Numbered from the stretch's first letter, positions 1 through 7,897 are shown. The stretch is DNA of 14,637 bases from an uncultured Acetobacteraceae bacterium (GCA_903839965.1 CAIMEK010000301.1:1-14637); one strand, 5' to 3'. The notes: a model not told the origin generated them from the letters alone. Made by a program: numbers and translations.

Positions 1-657
1 ACCATCGCACGCGCGCAACTCCACCGCGAAGCCTCCCAGCCGTGCGCCCAGTGGCTCCATCGACGCCACCTCCGCCGTGCTGCCAAACCCTTGCAGCCCA
101 TTGTTGTCGATCAGGACAGTCAGATTGACCAGCTTGTGGTGGGCCGCGAAGATCAGCGCCTCGAAGGTGGACCCTTCCTGCCACTCGCCGTCGGAGGTCA
201 GGCAGAACACCCGGCGCGCGTTTCCCTGCAGCCGCGCCGCCAGGGCGAGCCCCGCGGCCAGCGACAGCCCGTGGCCGAGGCTGCCGGTGGAGAACAGGAT
301 CGCCGGCAGGCCGGAGGCCGGCGGATGGCCCGCCAGGCGCGTGCCGTCCTGGTGGAAGGTGTCGAGGTCGGCATCGCTCAGCAGGCCCAGCGACCACAGC
401 GTGGTGTAGTAGGCCCCCGCCGAGTGCCCCTTGGAGAGGATGAACTGGTCCTGCGGACGCATCAGTTCGTGATGCACCAGCATCATTGCATCCAGCGCCG
501 AGAGATTGCCGCCGAGATGGCCGACCTTGCTGCGCCAGTGCATGTCCAGCAGCCGCCGGCGGGCCGCGTCGAGCTTCGCCGCCGACAACAGCCCGGCGGG
601 CGCCGGGTTCGCGGAGTCGGCCCGCTCAGGGGGGGGGGCTGGGTGAGCTGGAGGCAT
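1..657 (-). CDS. Transketolase, N-terminal (TPP-binding) subunit, partial
   Basis: This is the thiamine-diphosphate-binding half of a split transketolase, which transfers two-carbon ketol units between sugar phosphates in the cytosol. The 219 visible residues show the family landmarks in order: GHLGGN (His47), SKGHS (His78), GSLGHG (His129), and the TPP/Mg motif DGEWQEG (Asp156-Gly157-Glu158) followed by IDNN (Asp184-Asn186). The usual GDGE is SDGE here. The gene runs off the left edge, so the C-terminus is not seen; N-terminal subunits are usually about 270 residues, and a C-terminal subunit gene would be expected just beyond base 1. The ATG at 657 is the only usable start, because an in-frame stop lies upstream at 706-708 with no ATG, GTG or TTG between. 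It has no clear Shine-Dalgarno site. Residues 2-10 are low-complexity and Pro-rich because of a ten-C run. The gene is divergent from the gtrA-like gene. Split transketolases often sit in sugar or surface-polysaccharide clusters. Confidence 0.93.
   Translation of the reverse strand, partial: MPPAHPAPPPERADSANPAPAGLLSAAKLDAARRRLLDMHWRSKVGHLGGNLSALDAMMLVHHELMRPQDQFILSKGHSAGAYYTTLWSLGLLSDADLDTFHQDGTRLAGHPPASGLPAILFSTGSLGHGLSLAAGLALAARLQGNARRVFCLTSDGEWQEGSTFEALIFAAHHKLVNLTVLIDNNGLQGFGSTAEVASMEPLGARLGGFAVELRACDG
629..638. repeat. Ten-base G homopolymer (C10 on the coding strand) inside the transketolase 5' end
   Basis: Ten consecutive G on the plus strand read as C10 in the transketolase gene and encode Ala7-Pro8-Pro9-Pro10. 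The tract lies within the first 11 codons. Losing one base would shift translation into a frame that stops at 483-485 after about 58 codons, so the tract length decides whether the enzyme is made. This makes it a possible slippage site, or a possible sequencing or assembly error point. Confidence 0.9.
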
Positions 658-905
658 GCGGCGGGGAGGAACCTTCGGAAGTCGGCGCGGCGAAGCGGTT
701 GCGGGTCAGCCGTTTTACCCCGACTCCGTGGCGAATGCACGCCGGCGAGAAGGGCCGCCTGGGCGCGCCTCCCTATGGGGAACCGGCTGGATCGGTATTA
801 TGAAGCCGGGACCGGCATGGGTCGGACTGGAGGCTGCTGGGTGGAGCGTGGGTCGATCGAGAAATCGCGGGCGTCGTCGGCGGCGTGGCCGGGCGTGCGC
901 GCGCC
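658..905. promoter_or_regulatory. Divergent intergenic region between transketolase and gtrA-like genes
   Basis: These 248 bases separate two divergent starts, so promoters in both directions must lie here or close by. No convincing -35/-10 pair is visible. The only AT-rich hexamer is TATTAT at 796-801 (plus strand), which resembles a -10 box but has no good -35 partner. Open frames crossing the region have arginine-rich, low-plausibility translations and I do not call them genes. Confidence 0.3.
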
Positions 906-1286
906 ATGAACCGCGACTATCGGCGCGTGCTGCGCTTCCTGGCGGTCGGTTTGCTGAACACCGGCTTCGGCTATGCGTGCTATGCGGCCTTCATCGTGGC
1001 GGGAGCGCCCCTGTGGCTGGCCGTGAGCGGCGCCACCGTGCTGGCGTTCCTGTTCAACTTCCTGAGCTATGGCGGCCTCGTGTTCGACAACACCTCCTAC
1101 CGGCTGCTGCCGCGCTTCCTGGTGTTCTATGCTGGGTTGGGCAGTCTGAACTTCGGGCTGCTGCGTCTGCTCGGGTGGCTGGGCGCGCCGCCGTTGCTGG
1201 CGCAGGCGCTGCTGTTGCCGGTGCTGGCACTGGCGGGCTACCTCGGCCTGCGCAGCTTCGTATTCCGCCGGCGGAGGGCCGCATGA
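906..1286 (+). CDS. GtrA family small membrane protein
   Basis: This 126-residue, four-helix membrane protein belongs to the GtrA family. Members are thought to move undecaprenyl-phosphate-linked sugars across the inner membrane for decoration of O-antigen or other cell-surface glycans. Visible features are the N-terminal RFLAVGLLNTGFGY signature, FLFNFLSYGGLVF at the end of the second hydrophobic stretch, and a C-terminal GLRSFVFRRRR, matching the family's common ending and a positive-inside tail. Hydrophobic segments lie near residues 9-32, 35-55, 68-90 and 95-117. The ATG at 906 gives the normal family N-terminus; a GTG at 885 would add seven residues (MAGRARA) with no better ribosome site. 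The stop overlaps the start of the next gene (ATGA at 1283-1286), implying translational coupling. Family membership is clear; the sugar handled is unknown, and the usual partner GtrB is not in the window. Confidence 0.88.
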   Translation: MNRDYRRVLRFLAVGLLNTGFGYACYAAFIVAGAPLWLAVSGATVLAFLFNFLSYGGLVFDNTSYRLLPRFLVFYAGLGSLNFGLLRLLGWLGAPPLLAQALLLPVLALAGYLGLRSFVFRRRRAA

Positions 1287-2044
1287 CCCGCTCCCCCGTG
1301 ATCGAGGAGTTCAAGCCGATCCCGATCCGCCGCGGTGCGGGCGGACTGGACCGCGCGCTGTTCGCGATGCGCATGCTGGCGGACCTGCAGCTGCTCACCT
1401 GCGTGCGCTTCCTGGCGCCGCATCTCGGGCGCATGCAGGGCGATGTGCTGGACGTCGGTTGCGGCGAGATGCCCTTCCGCACGCTGCTGGGACCACAGGC
1501 GCGCTACACCGGACTCGACGTGCCGCAGGCCGGCGATTTCGGCATGCGCGGCCATGCGGACATCCACAGCTTCGACGGCCGGCTGATTCCCTTCCCCGAT
1601 GCCAGCTTCGACCATGTGCTGTGCACGGAAGTGCTGGAACACGCCGAGGACCCGGTGACGCTGGTGGCGGAGATGCACCGCGTGCTGCGGCCGGGCGGGC
1701 TGCTGCTGGCCACGGTGCCGTTCTCCGCGCGCGTGCACCACGCGCCGAACGACTATCATCGGTTCACCCGCTTTCGCCTCGCCACCCTGTTCGCCGGCTT
1801 TGCGACGGCGGAGGTGACGGAACGCGGCAACGACGTCGCGGCGATCGCCAACAAGCTGATCGTGGTGTGCGTGCGCCTCGCCAGGCCGGGCCGCCCTGCC
1901 GCCCTGCTGTGGCGGCTGCCCGGGCTCGTGCTGCTGGCGCCGCTCACCGCCGTCGCCCTCGCGGCGGCGCATTTGTCGCTGGCGTTCGGGTGGGGCTCGC
2001 CGATGGACCCGCTGGGCTACGGCATCCTGGCGCGGAAGGGTTGA
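1283..2044 (+). CDS. Class I SAM-dependent methyltransferase with C-terminal hydrophobic segment
   Basis: A 253-residue methyltransferase with a Rossmann-like SAM-binding core. Motif I is VLDVGCG (Asp57-Gly61). The post-motif acidic stretch is YTGLDVP. Motifs near SFDHVLCTEVLEHAEDP and HRVLRPGGLLLATVPF are typical of the UbiE/COQ5-like Methyltransf_11 group, where the Asp and Glu contact SAM and the PGG loop closes the sheet. Unusually, residues about 212-237 form a long hydrophobic run (starting LPGLVLLAPL) that could be a membrane anchor or amphipathic membrane contact. The start ATG overlaps the gtrA-like stop by four bases; a longer frame upstream to 656 reads through implausible sequence. 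With its neighbours it may methylate a lipid-linked sugar, glycan or polyprenyl carrier, but the acceptor is not deducible. The methyltransferase call is secure; the glycan role is inference from context. Confidence 0.9.
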   Translation: MTRSPVIEEFKPIPIRRGAGGLDRALFAMRMLADLQLLTCVRFLAPHLGRMQGDVLDVGCGEMPFRTLLGPQARYTGLDVPQAGDFGMRGHADIHSFDGRLIPFPDASFDHVLCTEVLEHAEDPVTLVAEMHRVLRPGGLLLATVPFSARVHHAPNDYHRFTRFRLATLFAGFATAEVTERGNDVAAIANKLIVVCVRLARPGRPAALLWRLPGLVLLAPLTAVALAAAHLSLAFGWGSPMDPLGYGILARKG

Positions 2045-2046
2045 GC

Positions 2047-2760
2047 ATGGCGAAGATCGCGCTGCAGGACGAACGCGGGTTCAACCAGGTCTACGCGCCG
2101 GTGGGGTCCACATCGCTGCGCGCCGGCCGCCGCAATGACTGGTTCATCGGCGCGGCGAAACGGCTCGGCGCACGGCGCATCCTGGAACTGGGCTGCGGCA
2201 CCGGGGAAGCGGCGGCGCAGGTGGCCGCGGGCATCGCGGCCGAGGTCGTCGCCGTGGACATCAGCGACGCCTTTCTGGAACGCGCGCGCGCCGCCCACGC
2301 GGCCGACAACCTGCGCTTCGAGAAGTTCGATCTGCTCGGCGAGGACCCGCTGCAACTCGGGCGCTTCGACCTGGTGTTCGGCAACGGCATCCTGCACCAC
2401 CTGGTGAAACAGCTCGACGCCGTGCTGCGCGCGTTGCGCACCTGCTGCAATCCCGGCGGCGGCATGGCCTTCATCGAGCCCAACTTCCTGAACCCCTATT
2501 GCGCCCTGATCTTCGGCACGCGCTTCGGACGCCGCTGGGCGCGGTTGGAGCCCGACGAGATGGCCTTTACCCCGGCGGAGCTGCGCCTCGCTTTGGCCGG
2601 CGCCGGCTGGCGCGAAGTGGCGGTCGCCACCCGGGATTTCCTGCTGCCCGGGCTGCCCGAAATGCTGGTGAAGCCGATCCTGGCGGTGGAGCCCGGGCTG
2701 GAGGCCATGGCGGCGACGCGCTGGCTCGCCCAGTCGCACTTCGTCAGCGCGCGGGCCTGA
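2047..2760 (+). CDS. Class I SAM-dependent methyltransferase
   Basis: A 237-residue soluble methyltransferase, different in sequence from the one just upstream. The SAM site is RILELGCGTG (Glu47-Gly53), followed by the acidic beta-2 end VVAVDIS. Motif IV/post-II is FDLVFGNGILHHL, and NPGGGMAFIEPN is the loop after the fourth and fifth strands. The C-terminal third (from LEPDEMAFTPAEL) matches the lid-like end of Methyltransf_11/25-type enzymes and has no membrane segment. The start is two bases after the previous stop (TGAGCATG), so the pair is almost certainly co-transcribed. The substrate is unknown; O- or C-methylation of a sugar or a small polyketide-like acceptor would both fit this fold. 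Two adjacent methyltransferases suggest sequential methylations on one product, which is inference. Confidence 0.88.
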   Translation: MAKIALQDERGFNQVYAPVGSTSLRAGRRNDWFIGAAKRLGARRILELGCGTGEAAAQVAAGIAAEVVAVDISDAFLERARAAHAADNLRFEKFDLLGEDPLQLGRFDLVFGNGILHHLVKQLDAVLRALRTCCNPGGGMAFIEPNFLNPYCALIFGTRFGRRWARLEPDEMAFTPAELRLALAGAGWREVAVATRDFLLPGLPEMLVKPILAVEPGLEAMAATRWLAQSHFVSARA

Positions 2761-2786
2761 GCCGTGGCGCGAGCGGCAGTGGCGTG

Positions 2787-4733
2787 ATGCAGGAAAAAGC
2801 CGGGCTGCTGTCGGCGTATTTCGGGTTGCTGCTGGTCGTCTGCGTGCTGCCCTTCGCCCTGCTGCATCGCAAGGCGGGACCCGCGCGGCCGGAACGATGG
2901 GCATGGCCTGGCTTCGGCGTGGTGCTCGTGGTGGGCGCGGCGGTTCTGCTGGCGGCGCGGGGCGTCCCGGGGTTGACGGCGCCGCTGGTGCTGTCCCTGG
3001 CGTTCGTGGTGCCGCTGGCCTGGCAGGGCCGCGCGACGGTGCTGGGCGGCCTGACGGCGCTGCCGCTGCTCGCCGCCGTCACCTGGTGGGCGCCGGACAT
3101 GCAACTCGGTGTGGTGCGGGCGGTGGCCTTCGTGCTTGCGGGCACCCTGGCCGCGGCGCTGCCGCGCCTGAAGGTGCGGGGCAGCGCCGTGGTGGCGGCG
3201 CTGCTGACGCTTTCACTGCTGAGCCTGGCCGCGGTGCTGTTCACCGGCTCGACCGCCGGACCGATCGGCTTCTGGGCGCAGTGGCACCACTGGTCGGTCT
3301 ATGTCGCCCCTGCCGAGTCGATGCTGGCAGGCGCCATTCCATTCCGGGACTTTCCGGTGCAGTACGGCGTCGGGCCGATGCTGCTGGTGGCCGGGCTGTG
3401 CCGCGGCGAATGCTGGACCGGCACCTATTGGGCCGTTGCCGCCAGCAACCTGCTTTATGTCGCGGCAATGACCGGCTGCGTGGGGGCGCTGACGCGACCG
3501 GCTCCGCGCGGCCTCGCCGTGCTGGCGCTGGCCGCCATGGGCTGCGCGATCCTGCTCTGGACGGGCTACCCGCCCGACTATGTCGGGCCGACGGTCATCC
3601 CCTCGGTCCTCGGGCTGCGCTTCCTGCCGCTGGCCGCCCTGCTGTTCTGCATCGTGGCGACCGAATACGGCGGGCTGCGTCTGAACGCAGCGGGGCACGC
3701 GCTGTGGCTGCTGGGGGTTGCGTGGTCACCCGAGGCGGCATTCTTCGCGACGGCGGTCTGGTGGCCCTATGTCGGACTGCGCCACGCACAGACCGTCGGC
3801 GCATCGCGCACCCTGGCGATCGCTGTCGCCGCAGGGCGGGGCGCCGCGATCGGTTTTGCGGCGCTGGCGATCGGCATCGGCGTGCTGACGCTGGTGTTCC
3901 GGCTCGGCTTCGGCGTCTGGCCTTTGCTGCAGGGCTTCACAACCTATATCCGCAACCCGCCCGGCATCCTGCCCGTCAATCCGCAAGGACCGATCTGGCT
4001 GGTGCTGGGCGGCGTGGCGGTCGGGGCACTTTCGCTGTTGCGGGCGGATGCACGCGGCCTGCGCACGGGGTTCGCCTGCGTGACGGGATTGCTGGCGGCC
4101 GGCTCGTACTTCCTCGGACGCAGCCACGACAACAATATCCTCAACCTGCTTCCCTTCGTCGTGCTGGCGATGACGATGGCGCTGCGCATCGGGCTGCCGG
4201 CCATGCCGGCGGGCTTCGCGCGCATGGTGCTGGCGGGGATGGTGGCGTGGCCGATGACCTTCGGCGTGCAGTCTTGGCGAACCGCCTGGCAAGCGGGCGA
4301 GGCAGCCAGCATCGGCCCGGCACGGTTCATCGAGCGCATTCGCCTCACCACGCCCGATGCCTGGACGCTGCTGGATGCGGCGCTCGCGGGCACACCGCAC
4401 GCGCCTTCGGCCGACGCGGGGGCGGCGTTGCGCTGGCTGCGCGAGGCGCACCAGCCGGCGCCGCTCTGGGTGAGCGCGGGTCGGCTGCTGCCCTATGATG
4501 TGCCGGGCGCCGCCTGGACGGGCATGAGCGACCTCGGCCTCTTCGGCCTGCTCCCCCACGCGGTCGTCGAGCACTTCATTCGCCATGGTGCGCAGGCCTT
4601 GGGTCGGTCGGGGTGGATCCTGGTGGACCGCGCGGACCCCGAGCCCTGGCTCGCCTTGTTCGCCAAGGCTTATGACGTGACGGAGGAGCGCGTCTTCGGC
4701 GGCTACACGGCCTATCGGCTGGAACCGCGATGA
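2787..4733 (+). CDS. Polytopic membrane protein, probable GT-C-type glycosyltransferase
   Basis: A 648-residue inner-membrane protein with roughly a dozen hydrophobic segments, starting with residues 8-26 and continuing to about residue 500, then a C-terminal soluble region (about 530-648). After a transmembrane stretch it carries MLAGAIPFRDFPVQYG, with Asp188. This resembles the G-x-P-[YF]-x-D-F loop of GT-C enzymes (GT39/GT87-like), where an acidic residue in an extracytoplasmic loop is catalytic and polyprenyl-phosphate sugars are donors. In classic GT-C proteins this loop follows the first helix; here several extra N-terminal helices precede it. The ATG at 2787 lies 26 bases after the previous stop. 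Upstream in-frame starts would run through the methyltransferase gene and are rejected. The stop overlaps the next start by four bases. The membrane topology is certain, the GT-C assignment is moderate, and O-antigen ligase-like or flippase roles are alternatives. Confidence 0.8.
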   Translation: MQEKAGLLSAYFGLLLVVCVLPFALLHRKAGPARPERWAWPGFGVVLVVGAAVLLAARGVPGLTAPLVLSLAFVVPLAWQGRATVLGGLTALPLLAAVTWWAPDMQLGVVRAVAFVLAGTLAAALPRLKVRGSAVVAALLTLSLLSLAAVLFTGSTAGPIGFWAQWHHWSVYVAPAESMLAGAIPFRDFPVQYGVGPMLLVAGLCRGECWTGTYWAVAASNLLYVAAMTGCVGALTRPAPRGLAVLALAAMGCAILLWTGYPPDYVGPTVIPSVLGLRFLPLAALLFCIVATEYGGLRLNAAGHALWLLGVAWSPEAAFFATAVWWPYVGLRHAQTVGASRTLAIAVAAGRGAAIGFAALAIGIGVLTLVFRLGFGVWPLLQGFTTYIRNPPGILPVNPQGPIWLVLGGVAVGALSLLRADARGLRTGFACVTGLLAAGSYFLGRSHDNNILNLLPFVVLAMTMALRIGLPAMPAGFARMVLAGMVAWPMTFGVQSWRTAWQAGEAASIGPARFIERIRLTTPDAWTLLDAALAGTPHAPSADAGAALRWLREAHQPAPLWVSAGRLLPYDVPGAAWTGMSDLGLFGLLPHAVVEHFIRHGAQALGRSGWILVDRADPEPWLALFAKAYDVTEERVFGGYTAYRLEPR

Positions 4734-6799
4734 CCCCCGCGCCGCCCGGGCACGGCCGGTCGCCGCCGACCGCCACCGGATGGCAAGACGGCCTGCTCGC
4801 GGCCGGGTTCGCCGGGTTGGGCGGCGTGCTGGCCTGGGTGCTGGTTCACCAGGCCGGCTCGGTGTTCTGCTACCAGATGTTCACACCCGAGGCGCTGATG
4901 TGGGCCTGCGGACACGGTTTTCGCCATCCGCTTGCGCTGTCGCCCGACATGGTGGGCTTCCTGCTGCACCGAACGACCGCGGCCTTCGACTGCGGCACGA
5001 TCGCGGCGGACGCCGTCACCGGCCCGCCCGGCTATTTCTTCCGCCTGCAGCTCTATTTCAGTTGGATCGCGGCGGCGCTCTGGCGGCTGTCGGGCCCGAC
5101 GCAACTGGCGCTGGCGCCGTTGGCCGTGCTGCTCGGCGCCGCTTACGCCGCCGGCGGTTTCGTGCTGGCCCGACTGTTCCTGCCACGCCCCCTCGGCATC
5201 CTGGCCGGCCTGGCGATCGCCCTGTCGCCGGTGGCGATCGGGCAGATCTTCTCCCTGCGCGACTACTCCAAGGCGCCGTTCCTGCTGTGGACGATAACCC
5301 TGCTGATCCTCGCCGCGCGCGGCCTGTCGCCACGGCGCAGGCTGCTGATGGCCGCGCTGGCGGGGATTTGCGCCGGCATCGGCTACGGGTTTCGCACCGA
5401 CGTCGCCCTCATGCTGCCGCTCGGCGTGGCGTTCCTGGCGCTGGCGATCCCGGGGCGCCTGCGCGCACGCACCGGCCCGGCGGCCCTCTTCGGCGGGTGC
5501 TTCCTGCTGCTGGCGTCTCCCATGCTGGCGCTCGGCAACGGGGCCAATGTCGGCACGTTCGTCATGCAGGGGGCCACGGAACCGTTCCGCGCCTTTCTCG
5601 CCCTGCGGCCCGCACCCTATGCGTTGGGCCAGGCCTATTCGGACGAACTGACGCTGAGCGCCGTCGCCGCGGCGGAGCGCCCTCGCCGCCCCGACTGGGA
5701 TGCGCGCGAGCCCCGCCCGATCTACGGCATCAGCCAGTCGATCACCTTGTCCACGGCCTACCTGGCGGAGTGGGCGCCGCACTTCGCCGCCGACTTCATG
5801 GCGCAGGCCCTGAAAGGCGCCGGTTGGGTCCTGGGCTATCCGGCACTGGTTGCCACCTCCCGCGGCGTTCCCGATCCCGGCTTCCCGTTGCGTCTGGATC
5901 TGCCGATCACGCGCTGGCAGGAGCCGGTCTATGCCCTGTTCGGCCAGCCCTGGATGCCGCTGCTCGGCCTCGTGGGCGTGTTGGCGCTGCTGCTTCGCGC
6001 AAGTGAGCGAAGGGGTGCCGAGGCGCTGGCATTGGCGGGCCTGCTGGCGGCGCTGCTGTGCTACCCCGCGATTCAGTTTTCCGTGCGGCACCTGTTCCAC
6101 CTGGAATTCATCTGGGTGATCGCGCTGCTGTCGCTGCCGTGCGCGGCGTGGGAATGGCGTCGCCTGCTTGCCGTGCTGCCGCGCTTCCTGACCTGCGCGG
6201 CGCTGGCGCTGGCAGCGCTGGCCGGCGGCTATGCGGGGCTGGTGGGGCTGCAGCAGCGCTGGCTGACCGCCGACTTCTCCGACCTGCTCGCCCTGCCCAG
6301 ACAACCCGTGCCGTTCGAGCGGACCGTCCAGGCCGACGGCTCGGTGCTGCTCCGCGTGCCGATCCCTCCCGAGGCCGCCGCCATCGTCGCCGGCTCCGCG
6401 GATTCCATGACCGATCGCATCGCCGAGGTGGGTCCGGAGAACGACGTGCGGGCCGGCGGAATTCGCATGCTGCTGACGTTGGGCGGCACGGCGTGCCCAG
6501 CCGCGCCGCGCCGCGTCGCGCTGCAGTACGAGCACCGCCCGAACGTATGGCAGCAGCTCGATTCCGCGCTGACCCTGCCGCCAGGCGGCATCGCCATCTT
6601 CCCCGCCTTCTACCGGGCGACGCAGAATTTCGCCGCCATCGCGCTGCCGGCAGGCCTGGATGGATGCGAGGTCACGCTGTCGCGCGTGCCGATGAGCTAC
6701 AGCCTGCCGTTGGTGCTGACCGCGGCGTTGCCGGCGAACTGGCAAGCACTGCCGCTGCGCAAGGGACTGGGACGGTTCGACGTGCTGCCGCCTCGCTAG
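4730..6799 (+). CDS. Polytopic membrane protein with C-terminal soluble domain, GT-C-like
   Basis: A 689-residue membrane protein beginning in the ATGA overlap with the preceding gene. After a short polar N-terminus, helix 1 spans about residues 22-42. A long first loop follows, containing Cys48, Cys60 and Cys88 and ending in GPPGYFFRLQ (98-107). About ten further hydrophobic segments run to near residue 508. Between helices are LRDYSKAPF (Asp178, Lys181) and GYGFRTDVA (Arg222, Asp224), charged conserved-looking loops of the kind seen in GT39-like GT-C proteins. Residues 515-689 form a hydrophilic, beta-rich-looking domain with two cysteines, probably periplasmic. The layout (helix 1, large loop, bundle, soluble C-terminal domain) matches GT-C glycosyltransferases, but I cannot name a specific family and no catalytic residue is proven. 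It probably works with the upstream gene on the same lipid-linked sugar or glycan. The gene ends 12 bases from the convergent regulator gene. Confidence 0.75.
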   Translation: MTPAPPGHGRSPPTATGWQDGLLAAGFAGLGGVLAWVLVHQAGSVFCYQMFTPEALMWACGHGFRHPLALSPDMVGFLLHRTTAAFDCGTIAADAVTGPPGYFFRLQLYFSWIAAALWRLSGPTQLALAPLAVLLGAAYAAGGFVLARLFLPRPLGILAGLAIALSPVAIGQIFSLRDYSKAPFLLWTITLLILAARGLSPRRRLLMAALAGICAGIGYGFRTDVALMLPLGVAFLALAIPGRLRARTGPAALFGGCFLLLASPMLALGNGANVGTFVMQGATEPFRAFLALRPAPYALGQAYSDELTLSAVAAAERPRRPDWDAREPRPIYGISQSITLSTAYLAEWAPHFAADFMAQALKGAGWVLGYPALVATSRGVPDPGFPLRLDLPITRWQEPVYALFGQPWMPLLGLVGVLALLLRASERRGAEALALAGLLAALLCYPAIQFSVRHLFHLEFIWVIALLSLPCAAWEWRRLLAVLPRFLTCAALALAALAGGYAGLVGLQQRWLTADFSDLLALPRQPVPFERTVQADGSVLLRVPIPPEAAAIVAGSADSMTDRIAEVGPENDVRAGGIRMLLTLGGTACPAAPRRVALQYEHRPNVWQQLDSALTLPPGGIAIFPAFYRATQNFAAIALPAGLDGCEVTLSRVPMSYSLPLVLTAALPANWQALPLRKGLGRFDVLPPR

Positions 6800-6811
6800 C
6801 GGCACCCTGCT

Positions 6812-7891
6812 TCAGGCCGGCGTGACAACTTCCCCAAGCCACGCCCGGCCACCGCTGGCCAGCCGCACGGCCTCCCCCTGCCGCGGCGGCCCGACGGACG
6901 CCCCGATGAGCACCTCGGCCTGCAGTTGCACGGTCTGCACCGGGGCCGCCTCGTCCTCCATGCGACGGATGAGAAATTCCCATGCCTTGTGGGCAACCAC
7001 CAGGGTCGGCTGGCGCACGACGGACAGCTTGGGCGTGACCAGCCCGGCCCATTCCGGTTCGTCGAACGCCAGCAACGACACCTCGTCGGGGCAGCGAATG
7101 CCCAGCGTTTCGAACGCCCGCAGCATGCAGGCGGCAAACATGCTGTTGCTGACGATGACGGCCGTCGGCAGGCCAGGACCGCGCAGCGCGTCGACCAGGC
7201 GCCTGACGATCTCCTCCTGTTCGTAGCTGTTGCATTCCAAAAAGGTCACGCTCACGTCGGCCTCGGCACTGCGGGCGGCGGCCCGCAGCGCGGCCATGCG
7301 CTGGCGGGTCGTCACCAGCCCGCGCAGCCGCGCCACCAACAGCAGATGGCGATGCCCGAGCGCGATCAGGCTGCGGGCGGCTTGCGTCATCGCGCTGCGA
7401 TTGTCGAACGTGACCTGGTCGAAACGCTCGCCGGCGACCGGCCGGTCGACCACCACCAGGGGCGTGCCGGATTGCGCGATGGCGTCGAGCACCCTGGCGG
7501 GGCGCACGCTCGGCACCAGGACGATGCCGCCCACCCGGTAGTTCAGCAGCGTCGACACCCGCTCAAGTTCGGTCTCGGGGTCGTCGTGGCTCAGCATCTG
7601 CATGATGGCGGAGCCCCGGCTGGAGGCGACGTCCTCGAAGGCGTCGACCAGCTTGGCGAAATAGGCGACCGACGTGTTGGGCACGCAGAGCCCCACCACC
7701 GGCGCCCGGCGCCGCCGCAGCCCCTGGGCCAGCAGATTCTGCGTGTACGACAATTCCTCGACGGCCAGCAGGACACGCTGGCGTCGCCTTTCGCTGACCC
7801 TGATCGTTCCATTGAGAACGTTGGAAACTGTACCGACCGATACGCCTGCCCGCTCGGCCACATCCAATACGGTTGGTCGCAAGCTCTTCAA
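6812..7891 (-). CDS. LacI family transcriptional regulator
   Basis: A 359-residue LacI/GalR-type repressor. The N-terminal helix-turn-helix (about residues 7-27) reads TVLDVAERAGVSVGTVSNVLN, the standard DVA...AGVS..TVS pattern, followed by VSERRRQRV and the hinge region near NLLAQGLRRRR. The periplasmic-binding-protein-like effector domain begins at VVGLCVPNTS and includes VGGIVLVPS, PLVVVDRP and SLLAFDEPEWAGLVTPKLSVVRQP, all family landmarks for sugar sensing. The start is TTG at 7891, chosen because AAGGAG lies six bases upstream and no ATG or GTG lies between it and the upstream in-frame stop. The gene is divergent from the ABC importer, so it very probably controls that operon and itself through the shared 154-base region. 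The ligand is likely the imported compound or a pathway intermediate; this is inference. Confidence 0.95.
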   Translation of the reverse strand: MKSLRPTVLDVAERAGVSVGTVSNVLNGTIRVSERRRQRVLLAVEELSYTQNLLAQGLRRRRAPVVGLCVPNTSVAYFAKLVDAFEDVASSRGSAIMQMLSHDDPETELERVSTLLNYRVGGIVLVPSVRPARVLDAIAQSGTPLVVVDRPVAGERFDQVTFDNRSAMTQAARSLIALGHRHLLLVARLRGLVTTRQRMAALRAAARSAEADVSVTFLECNSYEQEEIVRRLVDALRGPGLPTAVIVSNSMFAACMLRAFETLGIRCPDEVSLLAFDEPEWAGLVTPKLSVVRQPTLVVAHKAWEFLIRRMEDEAAPVQTVQLQAEVLIGASVGPPRQGEAVRLASGGRAWLGEVVTPA

Positions 7892-7897
7892 GCCTGT

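Noticed and set aside
796..801. TATTAT as a -10 box for the gtrA-like gene
   Set aside because: No acceptable -35 hexamer at 16-18 bases upstream; kept only as a note in the intergenic entry.
91..909. Long plus-strand open frame antisense to transketolase
   Set aside because: Its translation is Arg/Gln/Pro-rich with no recognisable motif, and the minus strand gives a clear transketolase reading.
656..2044. Longer start for the first methyltransferase (462 residues)
   Set aside because: The added N-terminus overlaps the GtrA-like gene in another frame and is low-complexity; ATG at 1283 in the ATGA overlap fits the family.
2897..4498. 533-codon plus-strand frame inside the first GT-C-like gene
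   Set aside because: Gly/Arg/Ala-rich off-frame translation with no helices; the other frame has well-formed membrane segments and starts in operon context.
4712..6805. Nearly 700-codon minus-strand open frame opposite the second membrane protein
   Set aside because: Composition is Arg/Gln/His-rich with no domain, as expected from antisense of GC-rich codons; the plus strand has clear membrane helices and charged loops.
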